From Pedobacter miscanthi (lineage in GTDB: Bacteria; Bacteroidota; Bacteroidia; Sphingobacteriales; Sphingobacteriaceae), in NCBI RefSeq assembly GCF_003315595.1, contig NZ_QNQU01000002.1, forward strand, positions 335,794 through 399,793: a DNA stretch of 64,000 bases. Reading direction: 5' to 3'. Below, in pieces: positions 18,705 to 26,932 of the stretch. Position 1 is the first letter of the stretch. Every line of letters begins with the position of its first letter. Position numbers and translations under genes: made by a program. The notes beneath the pieces are model-generated. The model was not told where the DNA came from. It did not search any database and saw nothing but the letters and a program-made list of their open reading frames with translations.

Positions 18705-19692
18705 CCTTTAAATGTTTATCGTAAATCATCATCGCTGTTTCCACGCATCTGGGATCCCCTGTCAGCATGAGGTCTGCATACACCAATAACGCGGGGGCAT
18801 AAGGACGCTCCTCAGCCGGCTCATCTTTCCAGAATTTATCATAAAGCCTGATATCTCCATCCACGGCAGGTATAAGCTTCAACTTTACCATGGCCTGGTT
18901 TCTTTTTTCGGCCGTATACACGGTCAATATCCTGGGCTTAAGGTAATCAGTCAGCCACTCACCGGCAGGCTCACCACCCCAAACCGTCTTTCCCGGTTCT
19001 ATCAGGTCATTATCTAGCGTTTCTAAAGGGTGTCCTGGCTTCAGTTTGAAATTGCCCATATGCAGTATTGGTTTTAAAGTCTCTCCGTATCCGGCAATCC
19101 ATCTGTCCAAAAGCAACCTCTTGTTTTGCAAGAGTCGCCGTTTTGGCCCGACCTGCAGTACATAACCTGCTTCCTCCAAACCATTGATCACATTTTTTAC
19201 ATTCCCCAATGCAACATCGGTTGCTCCCGCCAGCGTACGTTGCGGCATATTTATGCCCTCTTTGTGTACCATCAGATAAAAGACCATTTTTAAACCTGTC
19301 TTGGTGAACGCCCGGTTCGTCACAGGCTTTTCCGTCTCTTCATATTTGAAGCCCTCTAACCAGATCGTGTTATTCTTTGTCCTGATGTAAACATTTCCCG
19401 CACTGTCAAGGTAATTGATGCCCTCATTCCGCAGTTTCTCTTTTATAGTAGGAAAAATCCTGTCTGCAACAACCATGAGTCCCCCATGCAGCTGATTGTA
19501 GTGTATCAATTTTGGTAGCTGATAATCACGGAGTTCTTTTTTGAACTCAACGATAAAATTCGCTTCATGGCCATCCATAAAAAGATCTGTGGTTCCGTCA
19601 AGGTCTCCCGCGGTATGGTTGTATGCCCATTTAAAACCAGTATTGGTTTCCAATTTTTTTAAAGCACCAATAATGTTCTCGTTGTTGTTCAT
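18685..19692 (-). CDS. abiEi: AbiEi-like antitoxin (type IV toxin-antitoxin)
   Basis: 335 residues. The central part carries a winged-HTH (TGLKMVFYLMVHKEGINMPQRT, then LGNVKNVINGLEEAGYV) typical of AbiEi regulators, with a PD-(D/E)XK-like N-terminal stretch (ANFIVEFKKEL, and GINYLDSAGNVYI). The C-terminal domain should counteract the toxin. Related AbiEi proteins bind inverted repeats and repress their own promoter, and a clean palindrome sits directly upstream here. The partner toxin gene overlaps its 3' end by 20 bases. Confidence 0.8.
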   Translation of the reverse strand: MNNNENIIGALKKLETNTGFKWAYNHTAGDLDGTTDLFMDGHEANFIVEFKKELRDYQLPKLIHYNQLHGGLMVVADRIFPTIKEKLRNEGINYLDSAGNVYIRTKNNTIWLEGFKYEETEKPVTNRAFTKTGLKMVFYLMVHKEGINMPQRTLAGATDVALGNVKNVINGLEEAGYVLQVGPKRRLLQNKRLLLDRWIAGYGETLKPILHMGNFKLKPGHPLETLDNDLIEPGKTVWGGEPAGEWLTDYLKPRILTVYTAEKRNQAMVKLKLIPAVDGDIRLYDKFWKDEPAEERPYAPALLVYADLMLTGDPRCVETAMMIYDKHLKDEFGEY

Positions 19693-19701
19693 AAATATTC
19701 A

Positions 19702-19720
19702 TGTTCACGTTACGTGAACA
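19702..19720 (-). promoter_or_regulatory. Palindromic operator of the abiE operon
   Basis: TGTTCACG-TTA-CGTGAACA: two perfect 8-bp arms with a 3-base centre, 10 bases upstream of the abiEi start. A half-site-like ATGAACAT lies nearby at about 19731-19738. The location fits the negative autoregulation known for AbiEi proteins. Confidence 0.6.
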
Positions 19721-19965
19721 ATCAAAAATAATGAACATTATACAGAATTACAAATAAGTAGTTAATCAATTTTGATCATTCAAAAAGGGCACATCGGAAC
19801 TAGTGATGAATAACCTCTAATGCAGACAAGCATCCCTCCTCGCCTGATAACGGTAAGCCCTGGCACTCATTCCGGTCATACTGGAGATTTCAGTAATACT
19901 AGACACCACATCCGTTCCAAACTGTGCCCCCCTGGATTTACCCAATCTTGAGAATGGCAAGCTAA

Positions 19966-20193
19966 GAAAATGCCCAGATATTTATTCCTCCTAAAAACAG
20001 AGCTATCCGGATTCCGGCTGTTTTGTCCAATCTCCCAAGCTTTGCCGAGTTTGAACATCAGATAGTGATTTCGGGCTGGAATAGCCACTCACGGACAGTA
20101 TTCAACGACAAAAACCAGATTCTAGAAATCCTATTGACAAGACTGGAAAAAATCAATTTTAAGGTCTTTAAAGACGCTTCCCCACCGAAATGA
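19966..20193 (+). pseudogene. Possible gene remnant, unknown family
   Basis: A frame of about 75 codons with protein-like composition but no start codon (AQIFIPPKNRAIRIPAV ... FEHQIVISGWNSHS ... LEILLTRLEKINFKVFK) ends at 20191-20193. The preceding frame is closed at once by a stop. It reads as the C-terminal part of a lost gene directly before a mobile-element end. No family recognised; it could be chance. Confidence 0.25.
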
Positions 20194-20229
20194 AAATTGA
20201 ATCCGGTCACCGCTAAAAGCAGCCTAAAA

Positions 20230-20335
20230 CACTTAAAATCAGCCGATAGACCGTTCTTAAGCGAAAAAAGCACTCAGTTTAAGCTGAAAAAAGTGGCCAC
20301 TTTGATGAAAAACTAGTGGCCACTTTTTGGATAAT
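20230..20335. repeat. Mobile-element end-like repeat, copy B
   Basis: Begins CTTAAAATCAGCCGAT, then GACCG, and further on holds two self-complementary AAAGTGGCCACTTT-type blocks. It is a diverged copy of the repeat near 12.48-12.56 kb. The palindromic GTGGCCAC modules resemble repeats at the ends of IS21-like elements. No transposase gene is present. Confidence 0.4.
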
Positions 20336-20429
20336 CTCCACTCATCTAAGCAGGCAAGGCCATGTTTTTTGAAGCTCTTGGTTAGCTTTCATCTTCAAGC
20401 ATCAAATTAGCCAGGGTGACTAACCAACT

Positions 20430-20772
20430 TCACTTCGGTTTTGCAGTAGCAGTTTCTAATTTGCCTTCTAAGGATATGATTTTTGTTTGCAACTGGTTTA
20501 TGATTTCGGTCTGTACATTGATGGTGGCAATCTGGCTTTCCATCTCCCGTTTGTATGTTGAGGCAATATCGGTGGTTTCCTGCCCAAAAAGTAATGCAAG
20601 TTCATCCTTGTATGACATAATGGGCTCATACAACCAGTGGTATGCCTTTCCAATTGCCCCGTTAAACAAACGCACGGTAGGCTGATTCTCTAAGCTGCCA
20701 GCTTTAAGGATCTGTTTTCCTGAAATCCCCGGATACGGATCTATATAATAAATCACCTTGATCCCAAGCTGG
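20430..20772 (-). pseudogene. C-terminal fragment of a deaminase-like protein, cut by a mobile-element end
   Basis: The reverse-strand frame from the element border to 20430 encodes about 110 residues: QLGIKVIYYIDPYPGIS, then VRLFNGAIGKAYHWLYEPIMSYKDEL, then a coiled coil (QTEIINQLQTKIISLEGKL). The YYIDPYPG block resembles the strand after the second Cys pair of zinc deaminases of the dCMP/anti-phage dCTP deaminase group, and the F-x-G-x-x-x-x-Y stretch matches the part that follows. The zinc-binding HxE and CxxC are missing because an IS21-like end replaces the 5' part. Family assignment is from memory of motif style only. Confidence 0.4.
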
Positions 20773-21223
20773 GTATTCCGGCGAAAATGGCCGCGCGTTT
20801 CGCTTTTAAAGTGTCCCCCTGTTTCGGTCCATCGTGGCCGCCTGTTTCGGAGCAAACTGGCCGCGCTGATCTCTTGATCAGATTTTCCTCTCACAGTGTT
20901 TCCTAACCAAGTATTTATTTAAAGCTAGTTCAAAGTCATAGTTTCGAAAAGACAAGCCTCAGCAAAGCTTTGGGTCAAAAGGCCATTTTGAACGCCTTTG
21001 AGCACTTTTTTAAGGTGTTTCGGGTAGATTCTTTGGTAGGCTGAAATTTAAAGGGATGAGCATCCCTGAAAACAGATAGTCTGGAAAGCTAGGCGTGGAG
21101 GAAAAATTTGAAAACCGTCAGCCTATATTTGTTCAGAGGGAAAGGAACTTTTATGCTACAGCCCGGTAATCAAATTGGCGGCCAGTTTGGTCCGAAACGC
21201 AGGGGTCACTTTCGCCGAAATAC
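20773..21223. mobile_element. Short IS21-like element without transposase (MITE-like remnant)
   Basis: The left border (from 20773) reads GTATTCCGGCGAAAATGGCC, and the right border, in reverse complement from 21223, reads GTATTTCGGCGAAAGTGACC. Both continue with further GTTTCG...GGCC modules (for example CTGTTTCGGAGCAAACTGGCC-like on the left, and a matching GTTTCGGACCAAACTGGCC on the right). Inverted terminal repeats with several internal short repeats are typical of IS21-family ends. Only about 450 bases lie between, with no istA/istB, so this is a deletion derivative or a MITE. Its left end truncates the deaminase remnant. Confidence 0.55.
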
Positions 21224-21632
21224 GCAGCCAATGATCAATATTTGGTTTTGAATGGTTTTAACTGAAATTTAAATTTAGTTTAATTGCGCCAATAATTAAA
21301 CTATTAGTTATTCACAAAATACAACTTTTACACATGAACCATTTTTAACTACGGGAAAACTCCACAGCCGGTCTCATTTTCAAAACTAATTAGAATTGCC
21401 CCCGGAGGAAATACTTATAAATATGTATTTTAAACCCCACAGACATAGCAAATAAGTATCACCTACAAATGAAATTTGTTCGGCATCATCGCTTGTTTAC
21501 AGAACAATAACCCCCACCCAACAAAAATCCTCCCGCCTATGCAATCCCGCCCTGCTTTGCATCCTATAGCAAACCTCAGCCCATTAATAGGAACTTGCAT
21601 CATTGATCCGTTTTTAGTTTGCCCTTCTAAGT
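21224..21632. other. A+T-rich intergenic region
   Basis: About 410 bases between the element end and the HNH gene terminus. No gene, RNA or hairpin that I can support. Confidence 0.5.
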
Positions 21633-22703
21633 CTAACCTTTTTCAGGCAGCTGACAAAGATTACCTTGGTCATCAATCAGTTCGATATCTCTGGCAATGT
21701 CCTGTATAAACTTTGTCAGGGGACGCCTAAAAATATCGTCCTCTTTTTCATAAGTACCAATTACCAGTCTTGTAAACATTCCCTGGTCTGGAAACAGGCT
21801 TTCAAAATCATCGAGCAGCGCTTTATTATAATGTTTTGTGTATACCTGCTGCTTATGAATAAGCTCTTCAACAATATCAACTTGAGCACCATATATCCCG
21901 GATATACTGAACATCTTGTCATAATCGCTGGCCAGCTTTTCATTTTCCGGTAGTCCAGGATCTACATGGCTAAAAGTAATTTTAATTTTTTCAGGATCTT
22001 TGTCATTAAGATACTGCACCACCGCATTGTCAGCTAGCCCAAAGCGAAAAACATTCAATAATGGCCCAGTATGGTATAGTGTAAACCCTGAAGGGTTATC
22101 GCTTTTCGCCTTGTTGCAAGAACCGCAGATCGGATAAAGATTAAAAAATGATGTACAAAGAAACGGGAATTCCGATTTCGGATAGCGGTGATCAAGTTCC
22201 AAAAGGCCCTTCCATTGAAGTACATCTCCCACATTGACCTGCCTGGCCTCATTCCTTATTTTTGCAATTTTCTTTTTTACCACCAAAGTAAGCTGAGAAT
22301 GGCAGTATACGCATGTTTTTATTCCCAAGGGACGCAGGATCTTTAAGAACTCCTGATCGCGCAGCGCATTGTAACGCATTGCGCGCACAACGTCTTTCCA
22401 AAACTTCTCGTTGATCCGGTCGACTGGTATGATCCTGTTAAACTCGGAAATCAGTTTGGTAATTTCGTCATCATCAGCATTAAGAATCCTTAAATAATGC
22501 CTTCTGATCTTTTTGATGTATCTAAAAAGCCTACCTGTCTGTATTTCGCCGTAGTCTGCCGCATTAAAACGAACATGTTTGTTGAGTATTCGCAAGCGCT
22601 GGTAAGGCATTTCGAATTCATCCTCCCTTCCGGTTCGGAAAAGGTTTTCATTGAAATCTTTGACCCTATCCTTTAGCTGCTGATTATTGAGTATTTGTCT
22701 CAC
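21633..22703 (-). CDS. HNH endonuclease-like protein, partner of the following ATPase
   Basis: 356 residues. A zinc-ribbon-like HNH core is visible: CVYCHS (Cys131, Cys134), LLELDHRYPKSEFPFL (Asp171-His172), the FFNLYP Asn188, then CGSCNKAKSDNP (Cys193, Cys196 with Asn197 and Lys). This is the usual HNH order for DNA-cutting domains, with a helical N-terminus and C-terminus around it. The start is a GTG at 22703, inside the last codons of the ATPase gene; the two genes overlap by 20 bases, so they are made together. An HNH protein encoded after an SMC/RecF-type ATPase is the layout of the Septu (PtuA-PtuB) anti-phage system, but this pair is larger than typical members. Confidence 0.8.
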   Translation of the reverse strand: MRQILNNQQLKDRVKDFNENLFRTGREDEFEMPYQRLRILNKHVRFNAADYGEIQTGRLFRYIKKIRRHYLRILNADDDEITKLISEFNRIIPVDRINEKFWKDVVRAMRYNALRDQEFLKILRPLGIKTCVYCHSQLTLVVKKKIAKIRNEARQVNVGDVLQWKGLLELDHRYPKSEFPFLCTSFFNLYPICGSCNKAKSDNPSGFTLYHTGPLLNVFRFGLADNAVVQYLNDKDPEKIKITFSHVDPGLPENEKLASDYDKMFSISGIYGAQVDIVEELIHKQQVYTKHYNKALLDDFESLFPDQGMFTRLVIGTYEKEDDIFRRPLTKFIQDIARDIELIDDQGNLCQLPEKG

Positions 22704-25320
22704 GTCTTAACCTGAATAGTTCTTCTTCTAATTTTGCTATCTGTTCTTGCCTGTTTATATTTTGTTTGAATCTTGCAAAATGCATTTCTTTAAGCCTCCT
22801 TTGAATCAGGGGTTCGCCAATCTGCTCAATAGTAATCAGAGATTTTGCTTCTGACCATCCATCAGGATCTTTAACCTTCGGATTCAAATAATCGGCAAGT
22901 TCACCAATGATTTTTTTAACATAATTACCCATAAATGCCTCCATAAAGAAGCTATTCGCCAACAGGTCATGGATGTTTGATCCAAAAGTGCGAATATGCT
23001 GATCTGTTTTGCCAAGGAAAAGAATATTGGTACTGGGAATGTCTGAAAGGATAAATGGGGAGTGTGTCACTATAAGAATGTTAATGGCAGCAATCCTATC
23101 CAAATTTATCCTTTCCAGATATAATAGCAAATAATTTATAAAATCCTGCTGCATTTCCGGATGGAAATAAAGTTCAATTTCATCAAAGATTATATTAACA
23201 TATCGATAGGTTATTAAATCCTCCACTACACTGACCGAATTTAAATTATAAAGGTGGTAGATTAATGAGTTTATTGCATAAATACGCTGCTTTTCACCTG
23301 AACTTAGGTCGTCCAGGTCACTGCCATTATCGAGTATGATTTTTGGAACCAAAAAAGCTGGAGGAACTATTTGTATAGTATCGAGCTGTGAGTCCTGAGC
23401 ACTTCCAATTGTTTTCTCAATTTCGCTGGAAAGTTCCTTTATCGAGACAGGCACGTTATCAGAAAGCCTATTTTCCGGTAAAAATGACCTTATATGATCA
23501 TATTTAATAAAATTTATGGCCTGTCGTAGCTTATTGGTTATGTGGCTATAGTTACCAGACAGCTGATCAATAAACGTTGTATAATCCGAAAACTCGCCGG
23601 ACTCAATGTCAAAACAGCCATAGCCGTAGCTTCTGGATATGTTGATCAGTTTTTGAAGGATATATCCAAACGCGTAATCTACCAGTGTATTCAAACGAGT
23701 AATATCTCGCGGTATGAGCCGATTATCCAAGTCAAACTTCTCACATACATAATCCAAGATCTCTAGGTAATATTCAGAAGCCCGGTCGAATCCTACTGTT
23801 ATGGTTTCTGACAGGTTTGTTTTTTTTTTATAGCTATAAAGGTTCTTGAATTTCGCTTGGTTGAGTTTGTAGCTCACTGAGACTGCAGACGCCTTATCAG
23901 TAAGCTTTCTTAAGTCAAATTGCCCTTCTCCTTCTGTAAAGGGCAAAAGTAGATTGACCATCAGCCTTTGCCGGGTCAAAATCTGCTCTACATTCACGTC
24001 TATATTCCCTCTGTCCCGATATGGGTTCATTACAATGGGAACTTGATAGCCATCATTTTTTACAAAAAGAGACTTAATCCAACGACCGATGTTGGCACTG
24101 TTAAGCCCATAAAGGGAATAGTTTATTGCAATGGTATAAAAGAGTTGGCCAAGGTCAAATTGCTCAATCGGCACAATTGAGGGATTGAGAAAAGTATTAT
24201 CTACCTGCTCGTACTTAAATATCCAGACATCACTGTTTATAAACCGGATACAGTAAAGAAAATCCCCTAAATAGTAGAGTTCAAGATTAAGTTCGGGAAT
24301 CTTTTCAAGTTCCGTATATATATTTCCATGTGCTTCGGCAAGGACATTTATAGCCCTATAGATCAATTCGGTTAGGGTACTCTTGCCCCTCCCGTTCTTA
24401 CCGACAATTGATGAAATATTTATCTTCATCTCCCTGGTCGAATAAAGTTGAACATCCAACTCAGGGCTATAGATGATGTTATTGAAATCAGTTAGATCAA
24501 ATGCATTGTAAAATGTGTATGGTTTATCCACTTCGAGTACCTTGATAACCTCTTCCCTCAATCCAGTCATCGGTCTTACCCCGAGTAAACGGAAATTTCC
24601 GACTGGTCGGCTCATGTCCTTTTCAGAGTCCTTAATAGGCGTATGGAATTCAGGGTCAGTTTGCCCACTAGAAATTTCGTAAGCAACCTCGGCGACTTCC
24701 AGGAATGACATCTCCAGATTGTTCAGAATTGCCCAATAGTCTTTATAGCCTGCAGGTATCTTATCCATTTTACCTAGCTGGATCAGGTATCCAACCGTGT
24801 GTTTATCCAGTGGCAAAAAGTGTTCAGCGTCAATCCAAAATAAAAATATTGTAAACGAAACAGTATCCATCCCCCTGACATACTTCAGTTTGTCAAAGGT
24901 ATCTTGGTCTAAAAACGACTGTCCAAATTTCATGACGTTTTCAAAAATTGACCATAGTGTCTCTTGAGTAGATTTATTTCTAACCGACATCAGATCTATG
25001 GTAATCGGTGTGGGACATCCAATGAAATCCACTTCGCTGTAAGCTTTTTTCATGAAAATACGGCAAAGATGGTTAATTCTTATCAATCTGTTTTCCAATT
25101 TGGCTTTAGATGAATTTAGGCTGGAAAATAGAATGACAGGATCAATATACTGATCGTCATAATTACTGTATTTATAAAACCATTGATTGCTCATCCGGAA
25201 ACGCTCATCACCATCTAAGATTCTATATATTTCTGCGCCTGCTTCTCGTCCGTGCCTATTTCTAAATGCCGCAAATGCTTCGGCCAATTCGCGATAAACA
25301 ATATTCCATTTTACTGCCAT
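22684..25320 (-). CDS. AAA/ABC-type ATPase with McrB-like N-terminal region (Septu-like A subunit candidate)
   Basis: 878 residues. Residues about 1-215 form a separate region: YIDPVILFSSLN (59-69), FIGCPTPITIDLMSVR (99-114), TLWSIFENVM (121-130) and TIFLFWIDAEHFLPLDKHT (157-175). This spacing of motifs recalls the N-terminal domain of McrB-type AAA restriction proteins. From about 250 a RecF/SMC-type ATPase follows: Walker A GKNGRGKST (307-315), a long insertion, the ABC signature LSSGEKQR (672-679), Walker B with IIFDEIE (710-716) and the switch His in VTHSPFILSDIP (about 749-760). A C-terminal coiled coil ends the protein. It is the first gene of a two-gene operon with an HNH nuclease. The combined architecture is unfamiliar to me. 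Confidence 0.8.
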   Translation of the reverse strand: MAVKWNIVYRELAEAFAAFRNRHGREAGAEIYRILDGDERFRMSNQWFYKYSNYDDQYIDPVILFSSLNSSKAKLENRLIRINHLCRIFMKKAYSEVDFIGCPTPITIDLMSVRNKSTQETLWSIFENVMKFGQSFLDQDTFDKLKYVRGMDTVSFTIFLFWIDAEHFLPLDKHTVGYLIQLGKMDKIPAGYKDYWAILNNLEMSFLEVAEVAYEISSGQTDPEFHTPIKDSEKDMSRPVGNFRLLGVRPMTGLREEVIKVLEVDKPYTFYNAFDLTDFNNIIYSPELDVQLYSTREMKINISSIVGKNGRGKSTLTELIYRAINVLAEAHGNIYTELEKIPELNLELYYLGDFLYCIRFINSDVWIFKYEQVDNTFLNPSIVPIEQFDLGQLFYTIAINYSLYGLNSANIGRWIKSLFVKNDGYQVPIVMNPYRDRGNIDVNVEQILTRQRLMVNLLLPFTEGEGQFDLRKLTDKASAVSVSYKLNQAKFKNLYSYKKKTNLSETITVGFDRASEYYLEILDYVCEKFDLDNRLIPRDITRLNTLVDYAFGYILQKLINISRSYGYGCFDIESGEFSDYTTFIDQLSGNYSHITNKLRQAINFIKYDHIRSFLPENRLSDNVPVSIKELSSEIEKTIGSAQDSQLDTIQIVPPAFLVPKIILDNGSDLDDLSSGEKQRIYAINSLIYHLYNLNSVSVVEDLITYRYVNIIFDEIELYFHPEMQQDFINYLLLYLERINLDRIAAINILIVTHSPFILSDIPSTNILFLGKTDQHIRTFGSNIHDLLANSFFMEAFMGNYVKKIIGELADYLNPKVKDPDGWSEAKSLITIEQIGEPLIQRRLKEMHFARFKQNINRQEQIAKLEEELFRLRRETNTQ

Positions 25321-25684
25321 AGAGAGTCGTTTTTTTTATGTTTATTGGACCTGGCCCAATGGCGCTAAGATAGTAAACTTGTCAAACATGAGAGGAGATT
25401 TCATTCTAACACAATTAATAATCCTGGGAAAAATTAGCATGCTACATCCCACTATCTGCCAGAAATATGAAGAATAAGGATAAAAACACTAGCATATAAT
25501 CAATAGCAGCTGTTGGGTTGCAACAGCATCCTTTTCAAATAAAAAATCCAGCGAAAAACACGACCCGCTTGTGCCTTCTGACAGCTAAAAGACAAACTTT
25601 TTGGCCGAAATCAATTTATTCTCTAAAAAATTTACACGGGTGCTCAGATTTTTATTTCTTTGTTAGTAACCGATATATTAGGGC
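25321..25684. other. Divergent promoter region between the ATPase-HNH operon and the DUF6934 pair
   Basis: 364 A+T-rich bases. No gene seen. Both flanking units point away from it, so it should carry two promoters; I cannot name their boxes confidently. Confidence 0.5.
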
Positions 25685-26227
25685 ATGCAGATTACCATCA
25701 ATTTCGAACAGACTTATTCTGCAACTTTCATTTCTGAAGATTTGACCGAAATGACATTTGACTCTCCACAGCGCGATGGAAGTTCAACTAAAATACTGGT
25801 TAAAATTTCTAAACACCCTGATCCTTTGCTACCTGATGTATACAACCTAGGTTTTGGGCCACCGGATCTGAACGGCAGTTTTCTTGACGATGTCAGTTTA
25901 CAGCATTTCGATATTAACAGGGTATTTTCCTCCGTGCTATTTTTAGCGCTTGTCTTTCTTGATACCAATAGTCACCTCACCATCGGTATCGATGGTTCAA
26001 ATGACTTCAGGGCGAGGCTCTATCACCGGATGTTTAAGCATAATAGCATATACCTAGCTGAATACTTTACTGCCATTGGAGTGGATTGGTATGTGAGGAT
26101 CTTCCGCAATGGCAACTACGAACAGTATGAAGATGGAACTCCTTTTGCTAAGCCACGGCCCGAACTGTTTGATTATGAAAGGGAAAACCGTGATCTTTAT
26201 CGATATTATATGATCAAGCTAAAATAG
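25685..26227 (+). CDS. DUF6934 family protein
   Basis: 180 residues, with the layout of DUF6934 proteins of Bacteroidota: an N-terminal beta sheet, VYNLGFGPPDLNGSFLDD, then DINRVFSSVLFLALVFL, LTIGIDGSNDFRARLYHRM, and the late IGVDWYVRIFRNG. These genes nearly always stand next to a small gene for a basic, Ser/Thr-rich protein, as here. The recurring pair on mobile DNA suggests a toxin-antitoxin-like or defence role, but no activity has been shown to my knowledge. Confidence 0.7.
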   Translation: MQITINFEQTYSATFISEDLTEMTFDSPQRDGSSTKILVKISKHPDPLLPDVYNLGFGPPDLNGSFLDDVSLQHFDINRVFSSVLFLALVFLDTNSHLTIGIDGSNDFRARLYHRMFKHNSIYLAEYFTAIGVDWYVRIFRNGNYEQYEDGTPFAKPRPELFDYERENRDLYRYYMIKLK

Positions 26228-26255
26228 GCATTGTATTTGTCCAACAAATTTATAT

Positions 26256-26263
26256 TATATTTG
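26256..26263 (+). promoter_or_regulatory. Possible -7 box before the small DUF6934 partner gene
   Basis: TATATTTG matches TAnnTTTG exactly and ends four bases before the ATG at 26268. A TTTG lies 16 bases upstream, shorter than the usual spacing, so it is a weak candidate. It would allow a separate, leaderless transcript for the small gene. Confidence 0.3.
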
Positions 26264-26267
26264 TATT

Positions 26268-26453
26268 ATGAATCAGCACATTCAAAACAAAATCCAGGAT
26301 TTGAAAAAGGCGGCAGCAGTATCGAACAGCCCATCGACTTCAGCTTCACGGAGTACTAGAAATCAGGACAGCCTTGGCCAAGTCATCCGTACAAAAAATG
26401 ACGCTGAGCAATTCATGTCTGAAATCAATGCAATCTCGAAGCGTTCAAAGTAA
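26268..26453 (+). CDS. Small partner of the DUF6934 protein
   Basis: 61 residues: an N-terminal helix (MNQHIQNKIQDLKKAAAV), a Ser/Thr/Arg-rich linker, and a C-terminal helix (NDAEQFMSEINAISKRSK). No catalytic motif. It follows the DUF6934 gene by 40 bases on the same strand; this pair recurs in Bacteroidota genomes. It is probably the regulator or antidote of the pair, which is inference. Confidence 0.6.
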   Translation: MNQHIQNKIQDLKKAAAVSNSPSTSASRSTRNQDSLGQVIRTKNDAEQFMSEINAISKRSK

Positions 26454-26932
26454 TCCATCCAAGATATTAATTTAAACAAAATTGTTCTGTTGATGAATAC
26501 GTGGTTCAAAAGATCGCACATTCTCAATTTGCTAGGAGCATTTACAGTTCCTGCAGATCGAGTAAAATGCACGGGTACTAATAATAATATACTATTAGTT
26601 CAACACAATTCCATCCACCTGTAGCAAGTTCAACCATTTCATCACAAAATTCCCCTCACCGACAATAGCAAAACACACCTTTCGGGTAGAACCAATGAGG
26701 TATAAATGTGTGGTGAGACAAACCCTGACGATTTGAGCCACGAATACTAATGTGGGGCAATAATTTATCAGGCCAATGTTTAGAACCAACGGTCAAACCT
26801 TACAGATTAAATGTTCCTAGTCGAGGAAGCTTGAGCGGTTCCGTCGGCATCGTACCAGAACAAAAACTACAGCAGGCGACGCTGGTGCCTTTAGTAGCAC
26901 GACTAGAACGAAAGGTTTATGCAGGTGTTCTA
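26454..26932. other. Intergenic region, no recognised feature
   Basis: 479 bases between convergent units. A 64-codon frame on the reverse strand (26595-26789) is weak in composition. The segment 26750-26930 is fairly G+C-balanced with several short complementary blocks and could hold a structured RNA, but I match it to no known class. Confidence 0.4.
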
